Source: Desulfobulbaceae bacterium DB1
Lineage (GTDB): Bacteria > Desulfobacterota > Desulfobulbia > Desulfobulbales > SURF-16
DNA: 64,000 bases
NCBI GenBank assembly: GCA_001914235.1
Contig: MQUF01000008.1
Coordinates: forward strand, 141,223 to 205,222
Reading direction: 5' to 3'
The notes under the pieces are model-generated. The model saw only the letters and a list, made by a program, of their open reading frames with translations. It did not search any database and had not been told where the DNA came from. Positions 37,293 to 46,691 of the stretch are shown one piece after another. The stretch's first letter is position 1. Each line of letters begins with the position of its first letter. The translations under genes and the position numbers were made by a program.

Positions 37293-37859
37293 TTACGCCC
37301 TGCCGGTAATTTCTCCAAAAAGACTGATGTCGATGCCGTGCTTTGCGGTGACTTGCTCCCACATCCGGACAGGACTCACCCCGAAAAGATCCTCATAGTC
37401 AGCCGGCAGGGCCAGCCAGCCGTCATCGGTAAGCTCATTCTCCAGCTGCCCCGGCGCCCATCCGGAATAGCCCAGACAAAAACGGTAATCCTTCGGACCG
37501 CGGCCCACGGCAATATCGTGCAGAATCCCGGCATCCCTGGACAGATGAACCTGCCTGTTTATTACCATGAATTCCTTGGCGCGGTAATCACTGGAATGAA
37601 GGATATAAACAGCCTCGATTTCCACCGGTCCGCCGAAAAAAAGAGGCGGCAGCGAAATGTCCGGAGTCGGGATATCCATGCTCTCGTAAAGCGCCTCCAA
37701 GGTTACATCTTCAATGGGATCATTCAATACCAGTCCCATGGCACCGCCTTCAGACGTATGGCTGCACACATAAATAACCTTGCGGGCAAACCGGGGGTCC
37801 GGCATCCGGGGCGTGGCAATCAAAAAATATCCGGTAAGACTGTCCATTTTCGGTACCAT
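37293..37859 (-). CDS. YqgE/AlgH-family protein (UPF0301)
   Basis: A 188-residue member of the UPF0301/AlgH family, with the usual N-terminal LTGYFLIATPRMPDPRF and GAMGLVLNDP, and a C-terminal CLGYSGWAPGQLENEL. AlgH was described as a regulator of alginate in Pseudomonas, but the molecular function of the family is unclear. The second ATG (Met-5) may be the true start. It is the first gene of a three-gene unit with the YkgJ-type gene and rlmH. Confidence 0.9.
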   Translation of the reverse strand: MVPKMDSLTGYFLIATPRMPDPRFARKVIYVCSHTSEGGAMGLVLNDPIEDVTLEALYESMDIPTPDISLPPLFFGGPVEIEAVYILHSSDYRAKEFMVINRQVHLSRDAGILHDIAVGRGPKDYRFCLGYSGWAPGQLENELTDDGWLALPADYEDLFGVSPVRMWEQVTAKHGIDISLFGEITGRA

Positions 37860-38185
37860 TCATGGAAGGAAGCCGCTGTAAGAAAACAATTGTGACATCA
37901 CCCTTCGGCCAACGACATAAGGGGCCGTAACGAAATGGCGCAAAAAAACAATCATTGTTTTTTTTGTCGGCCCCTCATATTTTGCGCGGCATGCATCAAA
38001 CTTATCAGAGAGAATAAGTGTGTCAAGTATGATGTCGACCCGGGAAAAAATAATAGGGATTGTTGAGAAAAATATGCTACACTTTTTTTCGTGATCAAAT
38101 ATAAATGAAAGGAGTATTTTACGTTAATATCATTCGCATATCGCCTGACGACAATCGACTGTAAAAAAATGAATAAAGGAACAGC
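37860..38185. other. Intergenic region with large palindrome upstream of glgB
   Basis: This 326-base gap separates the divergent YqgE gene and glgB. It contains a long interrupted palindrome: GGGGCCG (37921-37927) pairs with CGGCCCC (37968-37974), and within it an A-rich arm ending CAAT pairs with ATTG plus a T-run. The rest is AT-rich and probably holds both promoters. Confidence 0.5.
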
Positions 38186-40387
38186 ATGACAATTGACATA
38201 ACCCACGAACTCGACAAGGTTATCGCCTCCGACCACCATGATCCCTTTGTGGTGCTTGGCGTCCATGTACTCGAACATGATCCGAATTCCGCTATTATCC
38301 GCACCTTTCTTCCCTTGGCCGAATCGGTCCGGCTGGTGGTTGGCGATGAAAAGCGCGACATGTATAAAATGAGGGATGAAGGACTGTTTGAAATCGTCGT
38401 CCCCGACTATGCCACGCCCTTCAATTATTTCTTTGAGGCGACCTGCTACAATAACGTCATTCGCACCTATGTTGATCCGTATCGTTTTCTGCCCCAACTG
38501 TCCGAATACGACCGCCATCTCTTTAACAACGGCACCCATTATCAACTTTACGAAAAACTGGGCGCCCATCCGGCCGTTATCGACGGCATAGACGGCACAT
38601 TGTTCCGTGTTTGGGCGCCGTCCGCCCGGCGGGTCAGTGTTATCGGCAATTTCAACTATTGGGATGGCCGTGTTCACCAGATGCGGGTGCTGGGCTCATC
38701 CGGCATCTGGGAGCTTTTTATCCCGGGAATCCATCAGGGGGAAATCTACAAATACGAAATACGGACTCCCACCAACGACATCGTTGAAAAAGCCGATCCA
38801 TGCCAGTTCTATGCGGAAATCAGGCCGAAAAGCGCCTCGGTTGTCTGGGAAATCGACAATTACGCATGGCAGGATCAGGCCTGGATGGAAAAAAGAAGAT
38901 CCCACAAACTGTATGACCGCCCTGTCTCGGTTTATGAGGTTCATCCCGGCTCATGGCAGCGCGACCCTTCCAATCCGGAGCGTTTTCTTTCCTTCCGGGA
39001 ACTTGCCGGCAGTCTTGTCCCCTATGTGAAAAAAATGGGCTTTACCCATATCGAACTGATGCCGGTGATGGAGCACCCCCTTGACGAGTCCTGGGGATAC
39101 CAGACCACCGGTTATTTTGCCGTGACCAGCAGGTTCGGCACCCCGCAGGACTTCATGTATTTCGTTGACTGTTGCCATCAGAATGATATCGGCCTTATTC
39201 TCGACTGGGTTCCATCCCATTTCCCCACCGACGGTCACAGCCTGGCACGCTTTGACGGGACAGCTCTTTATGAACATGAGGACCCCCGGCAGGGCGCTCA
39301 TCCTGAATGGCGCACCCTTATTTTCAATTATGCCCGCCGCGAAGTGGCAAATTTCCTCATTGCCAATGCCCTGTTCTGGCTGGACAAATATCATATCGAC
39401 GGTATCCGCGTTGATGCGGTTGCCTCCATGCTCTATCTTGACTATGGCAGAAAGGACGGCAACTGGATACCCAACCCCTACGGCGGCAAGGAAAATCTTG
39501 ATGCCATTGAATTTATCAAGCATCTCAATGCCATTGTTTACCAGCGGCACCCAGATGTAACCATGACGGCCGAGGAGTCGACCAGCTTTTACGGCGTTTC
39601 AAAACCAACGGATCTCGGAGGTCTGGGTTTCGGTTTCAAATGGAACATGGGCTGGATGAACGACATGCTCGACTATTTCAGCCGCGACCCCCTGTTTCGC
39701 AAATTCCACCACAACAATCTGACCTTTTCCCTGCTCTACGCCTTTTCGGAAAACTTCATTCTTCCCCTCTCCCATGATGAGGTGGTGCACGGCAAAAAAT
39801 CGCTGCTTTCAAAAATGCCGGGCGACAGATGGCAACAGTTCGCCAACCTGCGGCTGCTCTTCTTTTTTCTTTGGACCCATCCCGGCAAAAAACTTCTTTT
39901 CATGGGCGGAGAATTCGGCCAGGTTTCCGAATGGTACTGCAAGACAAGTCTGGACTGGCATCTGGCCGAACAGGAGGCGCTTCATCACCAGCTGCAGTAT
40001 TATGTTGAAAAACTGAATGAATTCTATAAAAACCAGCCGGCCCTGTGGCAGGTGGACTTTTCCCCCGCCGGTTTCCAGTGGATGGATTTCAAGGACTTCG
40101 ACAACTCCATTATTGCCTATGCCCGTTTCGGCAAGAATCCCGCCGAACACGTGGTCTGCCTGCTCAATATGACACCGCAGGTGCACTACCATTATAAACT
40201 CGGCGTCCCGGAGTTGACCGATTACCGGGAAATATTCTGCTCGGATGGAAGTTCGTTCGGGGGCAGCAATGTAAATAATCCCCAAGTCAAAACTCCTTAC
40301 GCGGAGCCTTTCGGAGAGGCACGCTACCATATCAAGGTGACTGTTCCCCCCTTGTCGGGCATCATCTTCAAGCCGGTAAGAAAATAG
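38186..40387 (+). CDS. glgB: 1,4-alpha-glucan branching enzyme
   Basis: Forms alpha-1,6 branches in glycogen. The 733 residues comprise an extra N-terminal domain, a CBM48 domain, the GH13 barrel and a C-terminal beta domain. Catalytic segments are DWVPSHFPTD, GIRVDAVASMLY (nucleophile Asp), TAEEST (acid/base Glu) and LPLSHDEVVHGK. AAGGA lies 5 bases before the ATG. No other glycogen genes are in the window. Confidence 0.96.
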   Translation: MTIDITHELDKVIASDHHDPFVVLGVHVLEHDPNSAIIRTFLPLAESVRLVVGDEKRDMYKMRDEGLFEIVVPDYATPFNYFFEATCYNNVIRTYVDPYRFLPQLSEYDRHLFNNGTHYQLYEKLGAHPAVIDGIDGTLFRVWAPSARRVSVIGNFNYWDGRVHQMRVLGSSGIWELFIPGIHQGEIYKYEIRTPTNDIVEKADPCQFYAEIRPKSASVVWEIDNYAWQDQAWMEKRRSHKLYDRPVSVYEVHPGSWQRDPSNPERFLSFRELAGSLVPYVKKMGFTHIELMPVMEHPLDESWGYQTTGYFAVTSRFGTPQDFMYFVDCCHQNDIGLILDWVPSHFPTDGHSLARFDGTALYEHEDPRQGAHPEWRTLIFNYARREVANFLIANALFWLDKYHIDGIRVDAVASMLYLDYGRKDGNWIPNPYGGKENLDAIEFIKHLNAIVYQRHPDVTMTAEESTSFYGVSKPTDLGGLGFGFKWNMGWMNDMLDYFSRDPLFRKFHHNNLTFSLLYAFSENFILPLSHDEVVHGKKSLLSKMPGDRWQQFANLRLLFFFLWTHPGKKLLFMGGEFGQVSEWYCKTSLDWHLAEQEALHHQLQYYVEKLNEFYKNQPALWQVDFSPAGFQWMDFKDFDNSIIAYARFGKNPAEHVVCLLNMTPQVHYHYKLGVPELTDYREIFCSDGSSFGGSNVNNPQVKTPYAEPFGEARYHIKVTVPPLSGIIFKPVRK

Positions 40388-40458
40388 CAGGCTGGCGCAT
40401 TGCATCAAAAAGGAGACAGACAGCCATGAGCAGCACGCTCCAACCCCCAGGAGACAAG

Positions 40459-40623
40459 ATGAAAAAGGTGATTTGCTGGGTATGTGAAGAAATGAAAGAA
40501 CATCCCGAAAAGAAACGGGATGTTCTTTATCAGGAGGCGGAGATTCGTTTTGACCTTTCCCCCCTGGAATGCGAATTCCTCAACTCCCATTTCGCCAAGG
40601 AGGGAAATAAAAAAAAGTGCTGA
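40459..40623 (+). CDS. Conserved small protein downstream of glgB
   Basis: A 54-residue soluble protein, MKKVICWVCEEMKEHPEKKR to the end, with one CxxxxC-like pair and a basic tail. I do not recognise a family. ATG 40459 has AGGAG 5 bases upstream; ATG 40426 would add 11 residues and also has AGGAG, but further away. A 13-bp perfect inverted repeat lies inside the coding sequence at 40495-40528. It is 71 bases after glgB and on the same strand. Confidence 0.6.
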   Translation: MKKVICWVCEEMKEHPEKKRDVLYQEAEIRFDLSPLECEFLNSHFAKEGNKKKC

Positions 40624-40683
40624 AAATTTTGGCCTGAACCAATTCTTGATGATTCCATAAAAACTAAAAAACAATTATAGAGG

Positions 40684-40754
40684 CCGCGGAGCACACAGAG
40701 ATAAATGCTTGTAATTTAAAAGATTTTCCCTGTGCTCTTTGCGCGCTCTGTGGT
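40684..40754. repeat. Intergenic dyad repeat, CACAGAG type
   Basis: The left arm contains CGCGGAGCACACAGAG and the right arm CTCTTTGCGCGCTCTGTGGTG, which is roughly its inverted complement, with an AT-rich centre. A similar element (CCACGGAGCACACGGGG, with CTCCGTGG on the far side) is at 53561-53633. This looks like a dispersed intergenic repeat family of unknown function. Confidence 0.5.
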
Positions 40755-40782
40755 GAAGAAAGACTTTTCACGAGTCCATCAA

Positions 40783-41775
40783 TTAGAGTTTCCATCCCCA
40801 GAACGCGAGAAAGGCGGCAAAGTCCCGCATATCGGAACGTTGCCGGTTCCAGGGTTTCAGGCTCGTGTAAAAAACGGTTTGCGAGGTCTGCCGATCACCG
40901 TATTCCTTGTCGCATCCCACATTGAGATCCAGAGCCCACCAGCCGATGAGCAGCATTTCCCAGGGCCTGTAGGAATCCTTCACATAACCCTGACGCCACC
41001 CCGTTGTTTCGAAAAAAGAGGTCGTTCCGCCACCCGGAACCGGCAGTGCATTCAATGCCGACATGGGTTCCAGTCTGAGCGGGATTGACGCGGCTTTCCG
41101 TTTCACTTCCCTTGTCCCGACAATTTTCAGATCCATGACCCGATGGGTATCATCCCGCAAAAAAACCACGAGCCGCTGATCGTCGATCCCGTTATCGGCA
41201 AATTCGAGTTGCGCCGGCAGCGTCTCGCCCCACTGCATTTGATTCCGGTTGTTCCAGCCGTCAGGATAGGCGCTTTCCGGCAAAAACGAGGTCGGGGTGA
41301 TGACAAGATAGCAGCCGCAGGTGTGAACCGTGGTCACCAGCAACGGCTTCCTGTCCTTGTCCAGGGTGACAATGACCAGCAATCCGCCGTTTTTACCGGC
41401 AGTCAGATGAAATTGCGGCACCTCGGGAAAATGGAGGCGATAAACCAGATTGGTGTACCGGCTCCTTGCCGTGAAAAATTCATGCATATCGACATATATG
41501 ACCGCCGCGGAGGGGTCGACGAATACGTCGCCGCCGGCCCCCTCCTCCCGAACAGAGGGCAGACCGATCCGATTGTGAGCGGCATGGAGTGTTTGCGGCA
41601 CAAAAAACGGAGCATACAGGGAAAAAAGAGTCGGCTCTTCCGGCGGACAATATATGCTGCCCGGTTCTTCGGGAGTGGGGTTCGGCAAACCGGCACAGGA
41701 GGCAACAAGCAACGGCAGCAGGAGGAAAAGCAGGGAGAAACGTTGTCGCGGGAAATCACGGCACTGATTCGGCAT
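40783..41775 (-). CDS. Putative lipoprotein of unknown function
   Basis: A 330-residue protein with a lipobox at C27 (LLVASC) after a hydrophobic signal. The mature part has no membrane segment and few recognisable motifs; HTCGCYLVITP is a notable Cys-pair region, and the C-terminal third is rich in Trp. I do not recognise a family. It is the last gene in a long minus-strand series and lies about 94 bases after the DUF1178 gene. Confidence 0.7.
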   Translation of the reverse strand: MPNQCRDFPRQRFSLLFLLLPLLVASCAGLPNPTPEEPGSIYCPPEEPTLFSLYAPFFVPQTLHAAHNRIGLPSVREEGAGGDVFVDPSAAVIYVDMHEFFTARSRYTNLVYRLHFPEVPQFHLTAGKNGGLLVIVTLDKDRKPLLVTTVHTCGCYLVITPTSFLPESAYPDGWNNRNQMQWGETLPAQLEFADNGIDDQRLVVFLRDDTHRVMDLKIVGTREVKRKAASIPLRLEPMSALNALPVPGGGTTSFFETTGWRQGYVKDSYRPWEMLLIGWWALDLNVGCDKEYGDRQTSQTVFYTSLKPWNRQRSDMRDFAAFLAFWGWKL

Positions 41776-41868
41776 GGCAAACCTCTGTCGACAAAAAGGT
41801 CGGCGTTTTTCGGAGAGAAGGCTTCTTCAGGCAGCCCCCTCCTTCACGCTGTTCACCTTCGTGTCCTG

Positions 41869-42330
41869 TTAATGGGTGTTGTCGTCTTCTTTTTTGCCCG
41901 GAAGCGGGATTTTAAAAAAATCGATCCCCTCTTTCCGCAGAAGATCCTCTTCCGCCGGGGTGACGACTCCTCTGATATTTTTCGGTTCTTCCGTGCCGTA
42001 ATGGATCTTGAGAGATTTCACGGCAAATTCAGCCCCAACGTCCTCAAAATTGTGTTCCACGAACTGCCGAAGCGTGCGCAGGGTATTTTCAATCGCCCGC
42101 GTCACATCCTCGCCATCCCCGCCCGTGGACGATGAAATCTCAAGAGCCGCAGCCTTTGCCGACCCCTTTGAATAAATCACCGGAGAAAGAATTTTCCTGA
42201 TGCCGCGAACGTCGCCGCACCCAGGGCACGAAAGAAGTCCGGTTGCAAGTTGATTCTCGAAATCGTCGTGATCCTTGAACCACCCCTCAAAACAAAAACC
42301 GCATTCGCATTGCAGGTCAAAGACGATCAT
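41869..42330 (-). CDS. DUF1178-family protein
   Basis: A 153-residue protein. The N-terminus MIVFDLQCECGFCFEGWF and the zinc-ribbon-like LLSCPGCGDVRGIRKIL match DUF1178, a family of unknown function. The C-terminal half (FVGxxF-like, EERxIRG-like positions) ends in KNIRGVVTPAEEDLL. ATG 42330 overlaps the glycosyltransferase stop as ATGA, so the two are translationally coupled. Confidence 0.82.
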   Translation of the reverse strand: MIVFDLQCECGFCFEGWFKDHDDFENQLATGLLSCPGCGDVRGIRKILSPVIYSKGSAKAAALEISSSTGGDGEDVTRAIENTLRTLRQFVEHNFEDVGAEFAVKSLKIHYGTEEPKNIRGVVTPAEEDLLRKEGIDFFKIPLPGKKEDDNTH

Positions 42331-43397
42331 GCTGTAAACCACTGTTTATATCTGCCGCCAAGATAATTCCAGGAATATTGACGGGTAAGCTCGCGTCCCC
42401 TCTCCGTCCCAAGGCTTCCCATGCGCAGGCCTTCCCGTAAACGATGGAAAAAATCTTTTTCTTCATAAAGAAATTCACCGGGAAAAAGCTCGGGATACGA
42501 CAATTTGTTCGGCAGCAACGGCCTGCACCCAGCCCGCACCGCCTCAATCACCGCGATGCCGTAAAATTCATGACGGGAGGTGGAGACGATGATATCCCCC
42601 TGGGCCAGCCGACGATAGTAGTCGTTTCTGTCGTGAACGAATCCGGCATGCAGGATGCGATGAGCCAGCCTGTCAAGCGCCTTTTCAAAAATGCCGGGCT
42701 GATGCGCAAAGGACTGGCCGAGCAGGACGAGGTTGAAATCAACCTGCTCCTCCTGAAGACGAAACAAGGCATCAAAGAAAAGCTCGGGATTTTTGTCGTG
42801 TTCCCAGCGATGGTTCCAGACAATCACCGGTGTCCGGCCGGCAGAAGAATGGGATGAAACGGCAACGTCAAGATCGCTGAAATCAAGCGGCGGATAAAGG
42901 ACTTCCGCCTTGGCGCGGATTGCCCCAATCATATCGATTTTCATATCCGGTATTTTCCGGCTGATATCCCGGCAGCCGGCCAGGAATGTATCCCGGTTGT
43001 AGCAGGAATTAAAGGCCGTTTTGTCGGAGGCCGCGGCAGTCATCATGTTGGTCACGGCAAAATGCATGTCCCGTTCATCGTCAACCCGTACCGGATAGGC
43101 GAACTGATTTTCATGATAATACGTGAGAATCGGTGTCTCGGCAAGCCAGGAAGGACCAAGTCCGCGCAGTGCGGCAACATCGACGAACGTTGAACAAAGA
43201 ACCAGGTCATGTTCGCGTGTTTTCGGCAGGATTCCGGCAAAATAGAGGGCGGAAAAACGCATCCGCCATTTCCAGCCGCGGGCGGGCAGACTGAAAATAT
43301 CAAAAACAAAAGGCAGGTGGGCGGCGAGTCCCGCCAGAAAACTCTGGTGGGACCCGCCGTAATAGGGTTCAAGGACAAGTATTTTCAACTGTCGCAA
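42327..43397 (-). CDS. GTDC1/QTMAN-like glycosyltransferase (DUF3524)
   Basis: A GT-B-type glycosyltransferase of 356 residues. The N-terminus ILVLEPYYGGSHQSFLAGL and LPARGWKWRMRFSALYFA are the marks of the DUF3524 family, whose animal member GTDC1 (QTMAN) mannosylates queuosine in tRNA-Asp. The C-terminal GT4-like half has WNHRWEHDKNPELFFDAL and STSRHEFYGIAVIEAVRAG, where the sugar nucleotide binds. The bacterial substrate is an inference from family membership. It is coupled to DUF1178 downstream and lies 25 bases after an aminotransferase. Confidence 0.8.
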   Translation of the reverse strand: MRQLKILVLEPYYGGSHQSFLAGLAAHLPFVFDIFSLPARGWKWRMRFSALYFAGILPKTREHDLVLCSTFVDVAALRGLGPSWLAETPILTYYHENQFAYPVRVDDERDMHFAVTNMMTAAASDKTAFNSCYNRDTFLAGCRDISRKIPDMKIDMIGAIRAKAEVLYPPLDFSDLDVAVSSHSSAGRTPVIVWNHRWEHDKNPELFFDALFRLQEEQVDFNLVLLGQSFAHQPGIFEKALDRLAHRILHAGFVHDRNDYYRRLAQGDIIVSTSRHEFYGIAVIEAVRAGCRPLLPNKLSYPELFPGEFLYEEKDFFHRLREGLRMGSLGTERGRELTRQYSWNYLGGRYKQWFTA

Positions 43398-43422
43398 CGT
43401 GAATGAACCGGAAGGGAATCAC

Positions 43423-44607
43423 TCATTTGCCAAGGGAGCCCATGGCCGCCTTGAAGGCCGCCCGGGAACGCTCGATGACCGAATCCTCCACACAGAAAGC
43501 AAAGCGGAGATACCCCGGCATGCCGAAACCCCGGCCGGGAACTCCGAGTATTTTATGCTGTTGCAGATGGGCGCAGAACTCCACGTCATCAATCGGCGCC
43601 TTGGGAAAAATATAAAAGGCGCCTTTCGGCCGGGTAAATTCAAAACCCGTTTCGTCAAGGATGCTGCAGAAAATCTCCCGTCGTTTCGCGTAAATTGAGG
43701 TGTCCACCGTCACACCCTGCAGTTCGGCGACAACCCGCTGCATAAGGGCCGGGGCGTTGACAAAACCGAGAATCCTGTTGGCCAGGGTCATGGCGCCCAT
43801 GAGCTGCGGCTTATCGGTGATTTCAGGATGCACGGCGATATAGCCGATGCGCTCTCCCGGCAGGGAGAGATCCTTGGAATAACTGGAGACGATAATGCTG
43901 TCCCGGTAATTCTTGAAAATACTGGGAACGGTAGAGTCTTCAAAAATTATTTTCCGGTACGGTTCGTCACTGATGAGAAAAATGGTTTTGCCGGTTTTTT
44001 CCCGGCAACGGGTAAGCAGTTCGCCGAGCGCCCTGATGTCGCTTTCCGGATAGATCTGCCCGGTGGGGTTATTGGGGCTGTTGATGAGAAGCGCCTTTGT
44101 TTTCGTCGTAATCGCTGCCTCGATGGCAGGCAGATCAAGGTTGAAATCCTCCTTGGTCGGCACCACCACGCTTTTGCCGCCCTGGTTATCGATATAGAAT
44201 TTATATTCGACAAAGAAAGGAGCAAGGATGATCACCTCTTCTTCCGGGTTTAAAATGGATTTCAGCACCACGTTCAAGCCGCCTGCCGCTCCGCAGGTCA
44301 TGAGCATTTCATCGCCGCTGACCGCCATGCCCTGCTCTCCGGTAATTTGTCCGGCCAAGGCCTCGCGCACATGAGGATAGCCGCCGTTCGGCATATAACT
44401 GTGCATCCCAGGGCCTTTGTTTGCGGCAATCTTCCGCAGGGCCTGGTCGAACTGGGGCGGCGGCGTGAGATCGGGATTGCCCAGGCTGAAATCAAAAACG
44501 TTTTCAGCGCCGTACTGTTTTTTCAGTTTTGCCCCTTCTTCAAACATCTTGCGGATCCAGGAGGAGGCATTGGCAAATTCATTCATCTTGGTGGATATGC
44601 TGCTCAT
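43423..44607 (-). CDS. PLP-dependent aminotransferase, class I/II
   Basis: A 394-residue fold type I aminotransferase of the AspC-like group. The cofactor-binding segments are NSPNNPTGQIYPE, ISDEPYRKIIFE and SSYSKDLSLPGERIGY, with the PLP lysine in SYSKDL. The end carries GRGFGMPGYLRFAFCV with the substrate carboxylate arginine. Whether it acts on aspartate, aromatic or other amino acids cannot be said. Confidence 0.88.
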   Translation of the reverse strand: MSSISTKMNEFANASSWIRKMFEEGAKLKKQYGAENVFDFSLGNPDLTPPPQFDQALRKIAANKGPGMHSYMPNGGYPHVREALAGQITGEQGMAVSGDEMLMTCGAAGGLNVVLKSILNPEEEVIILAPFFVEYKFYIDNQGGKSVVVPTKEDFNLDLPAIEAAITTKTKALLINSPNNPTGQIYPESDIRALGELLTRCREKTGKTIFLISDEPYRKIIFEDSTVPSIFKNYRDSIIVSSYSKDLSLPGERIGYIAVHPEITDKPQLMGAMTLANRILGFVNAPALMQRVVAELQGVTVDTSIYAKRREIFCSILDETGFEFTRPKGAFYIFPKAPIDDVEFCAHLQQHKILGVPGRGFGMPGYLRFAFCVEDSVIERSRAAFKAAMGSLGK

Positions 44608-44629
44608 AACGGATAATCCTTTTTCATGA

Positions 44630-45457
44630 TTAATTAAATTTTTTCTTTAAATACTGGTACGCGGCGTTGAGTTCTTTCATCTTTTCCTCGGCAACCCCTT
44701 GAAACTCCTGACCAAGATGGCCAACCTTGTCGGGATGGTATTTCATGCTGAGCTTGCGGTATGCCTTTTTTATCTCTTCAAACGATGCCCCCGGCGCAAG
44801 CCCCAGCACATCATAGTACTGCTGTTCCTGATTGACCGCAGCATGACGCCGATGAAGATATCGACTTTGAATGGACTGCAAATCATAGGGGGAAAGTTCC
44901 AGGTACTCGGCAATATTTCTCGCCAGTTCCAGATCCTGGTCCCGAACTATTTCGTTTGAGAAAAAAACCTGATAAACCAGTTCCACCAGAATGAGTCGCG
45001 GCTCATAGGCAAATGAACTCCTGAACCCGGCCAGGAGGGTTTCGAGGGAATCGGTGTTGGCGGTTGCGTCTTTGATCAACTCCCCCACCCAGAACATCTG
45101 GTTCTGGTCATAGCGGAGGTGCGAACGGAAAAAATTCTTGATGGTCTGCTGTTCCGCTCTGGTGATCTTGCCGTCAAACTGGGCTATTTTGACCAGAATA
45201 TGGATAAGGGATGAAACGAAATTGTTGTGGGCCTCGGTCTGGCTCTTTTCATACTCACTCACCTTGCGGCGGACATAATAGGAAAAGGCCCAGAAACCGA
45301 TGAAGAGAAAAAGAAAGAAGAAAAGTCCGCCGGCCAGCAGAATACCGATGAAATCGATAAGCAGCGGCGCACCGCCGAAAGCAAGGAGAATAACGGCCAC
45401 CACCAGGAGGCAGCCGCCGCAGCCGGGCTGGTTATGCGCTTGGTACTGGTATCTCAT
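44630..45457 (-). CDS. DjlA-like membrane co-chaperone (TerB-DnaJ)
   Basis: A 275-residue protein with two close membrane segments near the N-terminus (about 12-60), a TerB/DjlA-like helical domain (about 80-190) and a C-terminal J domain (about 210-275) with the HPD motif in YHPDKV. J domains stimulate DnaK. It overlaps the ftsY stop as ATGA, which fits a membrane-biogenesis setting. Confidence 0.88.
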   Translation of the reverse strand: MRYQYQAHNQPGCGGCLLVVAVILLAFGGAPLLIDFIGILLAGGLFFFLFLFIGFWAFSYYVRRKVSEYEKSQTEAHNNFVSSLIHILVKIAQFDGKITRAEQQTIKNFFRSHLRYDQNQMFWVGELIKDATANTDSLETLLAGFRSSFAYEPRLILVELVYQVFFSNEIVRDQDLELARNIAEYLELSPYDLQSIQSRYLHRRHAAVNQEQQYYDVLGLAPGASFEEIKKAYRKLSMKYHPDKVGHLGQEFQGVAEEKMKELNAAYQYLKKKFN

Positions 45458-46572
45458 CTTTCGTTCTCGGCAAAAAGCGCCTCGACGAATTCATCCGCGT
45501 CAAAGTCGCGCAGATCATCCATTTTCTCGCCGATGCCGATAAAACGGATGGGGATATTGAATTCACGGCAGATATTGACGACAATGCCGCCCTTGGCGGT
45601 GCCGTCGAGTTTGGTCAGGGTCAGGCCGGTGACGCCAACGGCCTCGCCGAAAAGACGGGCCTGGGAAATGGCATTCTGTCCGGTGGTGGCGTCTATGACC
45701 AGCATGATCTCATGGGGAGCCCCGGGAATTTTCTTATCCATCACCCGTTTGATTTTTTTCAGCTCTTCCATCAGGTTCACCTTGGTGTGAAGGCGACCCG
45801 CGGTGTCGACGATCACCACGTCGACGTTTTTCTTGATTGCGTGATCCATGGCATCATAAACAACGGCCGATGGATCGGCGCCGGACTGCTGCGAAAGGAC
45901 ATCAACCCCTATTCTTTTTCCCCAGATCTGCAGCTGTTCCACGGCCGCGGCCCGAAAGGTGTCGCCCGCAACCAGCATGACGCTGCGACCTGATTGAACG
46001 AACTTGCGGCCCATCTTGCCGATGGTGGTTGTTTTACCGACACCGTTGACCCCCACCACCATGATGATAAAAGGTCCTTTCTCGGGCATGACCATTTCGG
46101 CCGCCTGATCGGAACTATGAATAAATTCGGCTATTTTCCCCTTCAGAACCTTTTTTAAAACCTGCGGGTCACTGAGCTCATTTCGTGCCACCTTGCTCCT
46201 GGCGCTTTCAATAAGTTCATGGGTGGTGCCGACCCCGAGATCGGCGGTAATAAGAATTTCCTCAAGATCATCCAGCAGCTCGGGATCAATGATCTTTTTG
46301 CCGAGAAAGAGTTCGTCGACCCGGCTGACAAAAGAAGTACGTGTTTTTGCAAGCCTTTCCTTGAGTCGACTGAAAAGGCCGACAGGCTCCTCTTGCGGCA
46401 CGGGGACGGGTTCTTCCGCCGCTTCCGGCGTGACAACCTCAACTGTCGCCGGCGCAAGCTCGACCTGCTCCTCTACCACGGGCAACGTGGATTCTTCACC
46501 CTCGATTTTTTCTTGCGGAAGCGCCTCGTCTTTTTTGCCGATTTTTAATTTTTTCTTGAACCAGCCAAGCAT
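45454..46572 (-). CDS. ftsY: Signal recognition particle receptor FtsY
   Basis: FtsY receives ribosome-SRP complexes at the membrane. The 372 residues start with an acidic region (about 1-75) and end with the NG GTPase domain. The G1 P-loop is [14 protein letters not shown]; further motifs are [25 protein letters not shown] and [11 protein letters not shown]. The stop overlaps the djlA-like start. Confidence 0.95.
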   Translation of the reverse strand: MLGWFKKKLKIGKKDEALPQEKIEGEESTLPVVEEQVELAPATVEVVTPEAAEEPVPVPQEEPVGLFSRLKERLAKTRTSFVSRVDELFLGKKIIDPELLDDLEEILITADLGVGTTHELIESARSKVARNELSDPQVLKKVLKGKIAEFIHSSDQAAEMVMPEKGPFIIMVVGVNGVGKTTTIGKMGRKFVQSGRSVMLVAGDTFRAAAVEQLQIWGKRIGVDVLSQQSGADPSAVVYDAMDHAIKKNVDVVIVDTAGRLHTKVNLMEELKKIKRVMDKKIPGAPHEIMLVIDATTGQNAISQARLFGEAVGVTGLTLTKLDGTAKGGIVVNICREFNIPIRFIGIGEKMDDLRDFDADEFVEALFAENER

Positions 46573-46691
46573 GTTATCTCCTCAATGTTGGTGCAGCAGG
46601 CATCATTTTTGATTATTCCGCGAAAACCGGAAATTTACTGTAGAGGGCGCAAAAACCACAGATATAATTGATATAATAAAAATATTTCCAC

